In this document: in pieces, positions 63,117 through 64,000 of the stretch
Layout of the letters: each line of letters starts with the position of its first letter
Position numbering within the stretch: position 1 is the first letter of the stretch
Assembly (NCBI RefSeq): GCF_008329715.1
Contig: NZ_VTSR01000009.1
Span: 420,105-484,104 of the forward strand
Source of the DNA: Gimesia chilikensis
GTDB lineage: Bacteria; Planctomycetota; Planctomycetia; Planctomycetales; Planctomycetaceae
DNA: 64,000 bases
Reading direction: 5' to 3'
The notes under the pieces: model-generated
Told to the model about the DNA's origin: nothing
The model's database searches: none
What the model saw: only the letters and a program-made list of their open reading frames with translations
Made by a program: the position numbers and the translations under genes

Positions 63117-63640
63117 GGCTTCCGGTCCTCGCATCGCAGTCGGTCCAGTTGTTCGATCACCTCAAACACGAACCGCGTCTTCTCAGCATTAAAAGCGACC
63201 CGCTCACCGATGGTCTTCATGGCCCAGTCCCGGGCACTGCCGCCGTCCTGACCGAACTCCTCTGACATCGCCGTCCAGTCACACACCATCTCGATCAGAT
63301 CCACGTCGGTCATCTCATTCGGATCGTCGTGGAATTCCGGATGATGCCGGTTGTGGCTCACATGATGCCGCACCGCCGCCTGCGTGCGGGCTTCCATTCC
63401 CTCCGGATAAGTAAACGGAATGTTCCGCCACCGGCAGCGATGATATTCAGTCAGCCAGATATAAGGCACGCGTTCCGCGGCCTCGAACTTGGACGCATCA
63501 TGCACTTCGCCCCGCGCCAGCAGTTCCTCTCCGCACGCCCACTCCGCCGCCAGCAGCGCCAGATTCCGCCGCACCCGCTCAATATGCGCCCGCGTCCGGC
63601 GTTCATAGAAAGTCACCATCTCCGGCGTCGGCTCTTGCAA
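63113..63640 (-). CDS. DUF5662-like protein
   Basis: A 175-residue helical protein with the DUF5662 pattern: VHDASKFEAAERVPYIWLTE, then RHHVSHNRHHPEFHDDPNEM and DLIEMVCDWTAMSEEF. The many His/Asp residues in these segments look like a metal site similar to HD-domain phosphohydrolases, though the enzyme activity is unknown. DUF5662 proteins are common in phages and accessory regions. It is translationally coupled to the 116-aa gene and is the first gene in transcription order of the long minus-strand block. Confidence 0.75.
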   Translation of the reverse strand: MQEPTPEMVTFYERRTRAHIERVRRNLALLAAEWACGEELLARGEVHDASKFEAAERVPYIWLTEYHRCRWRNIPFTYPEGMEARTQAAVRHHVSHNRHHPEFHDDPNEMTDVDLIEMVCDWTAMSEEFGQDGGSARDWAMKTIGERVAFNAEKTRFVFEVIEQLDRLRCEDRKP

Positions 63641-63749
63641 TGCTCACTCCATTCTGACAGTTTTCCAGCTTCAAAAAACAGGTCCGTTTAAGTTCATCTA
63701 AGATGATAGTGGCTGACTCACATCCAACCAACAGGAAGATGAAAAAAAT

Positions 63750-63801
63750 GGGTGGGCTCGAATGTAATTCGGGCCGAGCGCAGCGAGCAGGAAACTGACA
63801 G
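63750..63801. repeat. dispersed 52-bp palindrome-containing repeat, copy B
   Basis: It is 48/52 identical to copy A and in the same orientation. The hairpin CTCGAAT-GTA-ATTCGGG keeps pairing through a G-T wobble, and the CGAGCGCAGCGAGCAGGAAAC tract is unchanged. Confidence 0.8.
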
Positions 63802-63881
63802 GGTTGCACTCAGATTTCTTAATTGTACAAGCCTGATACAGTCGCTAAGGATCGCCCCATATCCTTAACAGCACGTATACC

Positions 63882-63930
63882 CTGACGGTTTCCTGTTGTC
63901 TTCGACAACCTCGAATTGCATTCGAGGCCA
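63882..63930. repeat. related repeat, copy C, inverted orientation
   Basis: It aligns with the reverse complement of copy A at its ends (CTGACGGTTTCCTG and CTCGAATTGCATTCG), but the middle is replaced by a different hairpin, GTTGTC-TTC-GACAAC (63895-63909). The second hairpin is a perfect 8-bp stem, CCTCGAAT-TGC-ATTCGAGG (63909-63927). Confidence 0.6.
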
Positions 63931-64000
63931 TCTATGAAGAACATCTTGTCAAGTGATTTTATTCTTTGCGCATGGATCCCTTTCTGAGACACAATCAAGC

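Larger units (their letters stand above)
63641..64000. other. 360-bp region at the right edge of the minus-strand block
   Basis: No gene is seen. It holds copy B (63750-63801) and the related inverted copy C (63882-63930) of the dispersed repeat and would include the promoter for the minus-strand block. The region continues beyond the window. Confidence 0.5.

Noticed and set aside
1..64000. tRNA, rRNA, transposase, integrase or prophage genes
   Set aside because: The intergenic stretches were scanned for the T-loop GGTTCGAATCC-type signature and for known protein motifs; none was found.

Overview
The window looks like chromosomal DNA of a planctomycete, most likely a Gimesia-like member of the Planctomycetaceae. 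This is inferred from the gene families, not from a search. The indicators are a DUF1559 prepilin-like protein, a DUF1080 protein next to a Tat-exported Gfo/Idh/MocA oxidoreductase, secreted low-complexity envelope proteins, a CpaC-like secretin, a UbiD-family decarboxylase and many families typical of that phylum. GC content looks moderate. No tRNA, rRNA, CRISPR array, transposase, integrase or phage structural gene was found.

Layout. 1-14 kb: the 3' end of an unknown gene with a perfect terminator, then gltX-glnS, a small anchored protein, a glycosyltransferase coupled to a stand-alone LigD-type 3'-phosphoesterase, an EEP-family phosphohydrolase facing a membrane metallophosphoesterase, a UbiD decarboxylase, a secreted esterase, and an sppA/TPR pair. 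14-24.5 kb: a long acidic exported protein ending in two YHS-like modules, a squalene/phytoene synthase, a DUF1559 protein, two CehA/McbA-like metallohydrolases facing each other (one carrying two EF-hands), and a lipoprotein aldose epimerase. 25-29 kb: an ECF sigma/anti-sigma pair, a GNAT protein and dnaA.

29-37.3 kb is a run of five exported proteins: a TPR lipoprotein, a Gly-tailed OmpA-like lipoprotein, a secretin, a Pro/Gln-rich protein and a Gln/Tyr-rich protein. They look like parts of one envelope structure without the usual ATPase and pilin genes; this is the best candidate here for an undescribed system. 37-50 kb is mostly metabolism and transport: mtnA, DUF1080, oxidoreductase, sugar transferase, glucan phosphorylase, nnrD, a C45-type hydrolase and an MMPL/RND transporter.

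50-64 kb differs. Eighteen consecutive minus-strand genes, mostly small and poorly characterised (Nudix pair, DUF2314-ankyrin, DUF4261, DUF5662, tyrosine phosphatase, methyltransferase, MFS pump), lie between two nearly identical 52-bp direct repeats (48 of 52 bases match). A third, related inverted copy lies at the right edge. Two of these genes appear frameshifted in homopolymer runs. The 1-kb gap at the left edge also holds a 21/22-bp degenerate tandem repeat. Together this looks like an accessory island.
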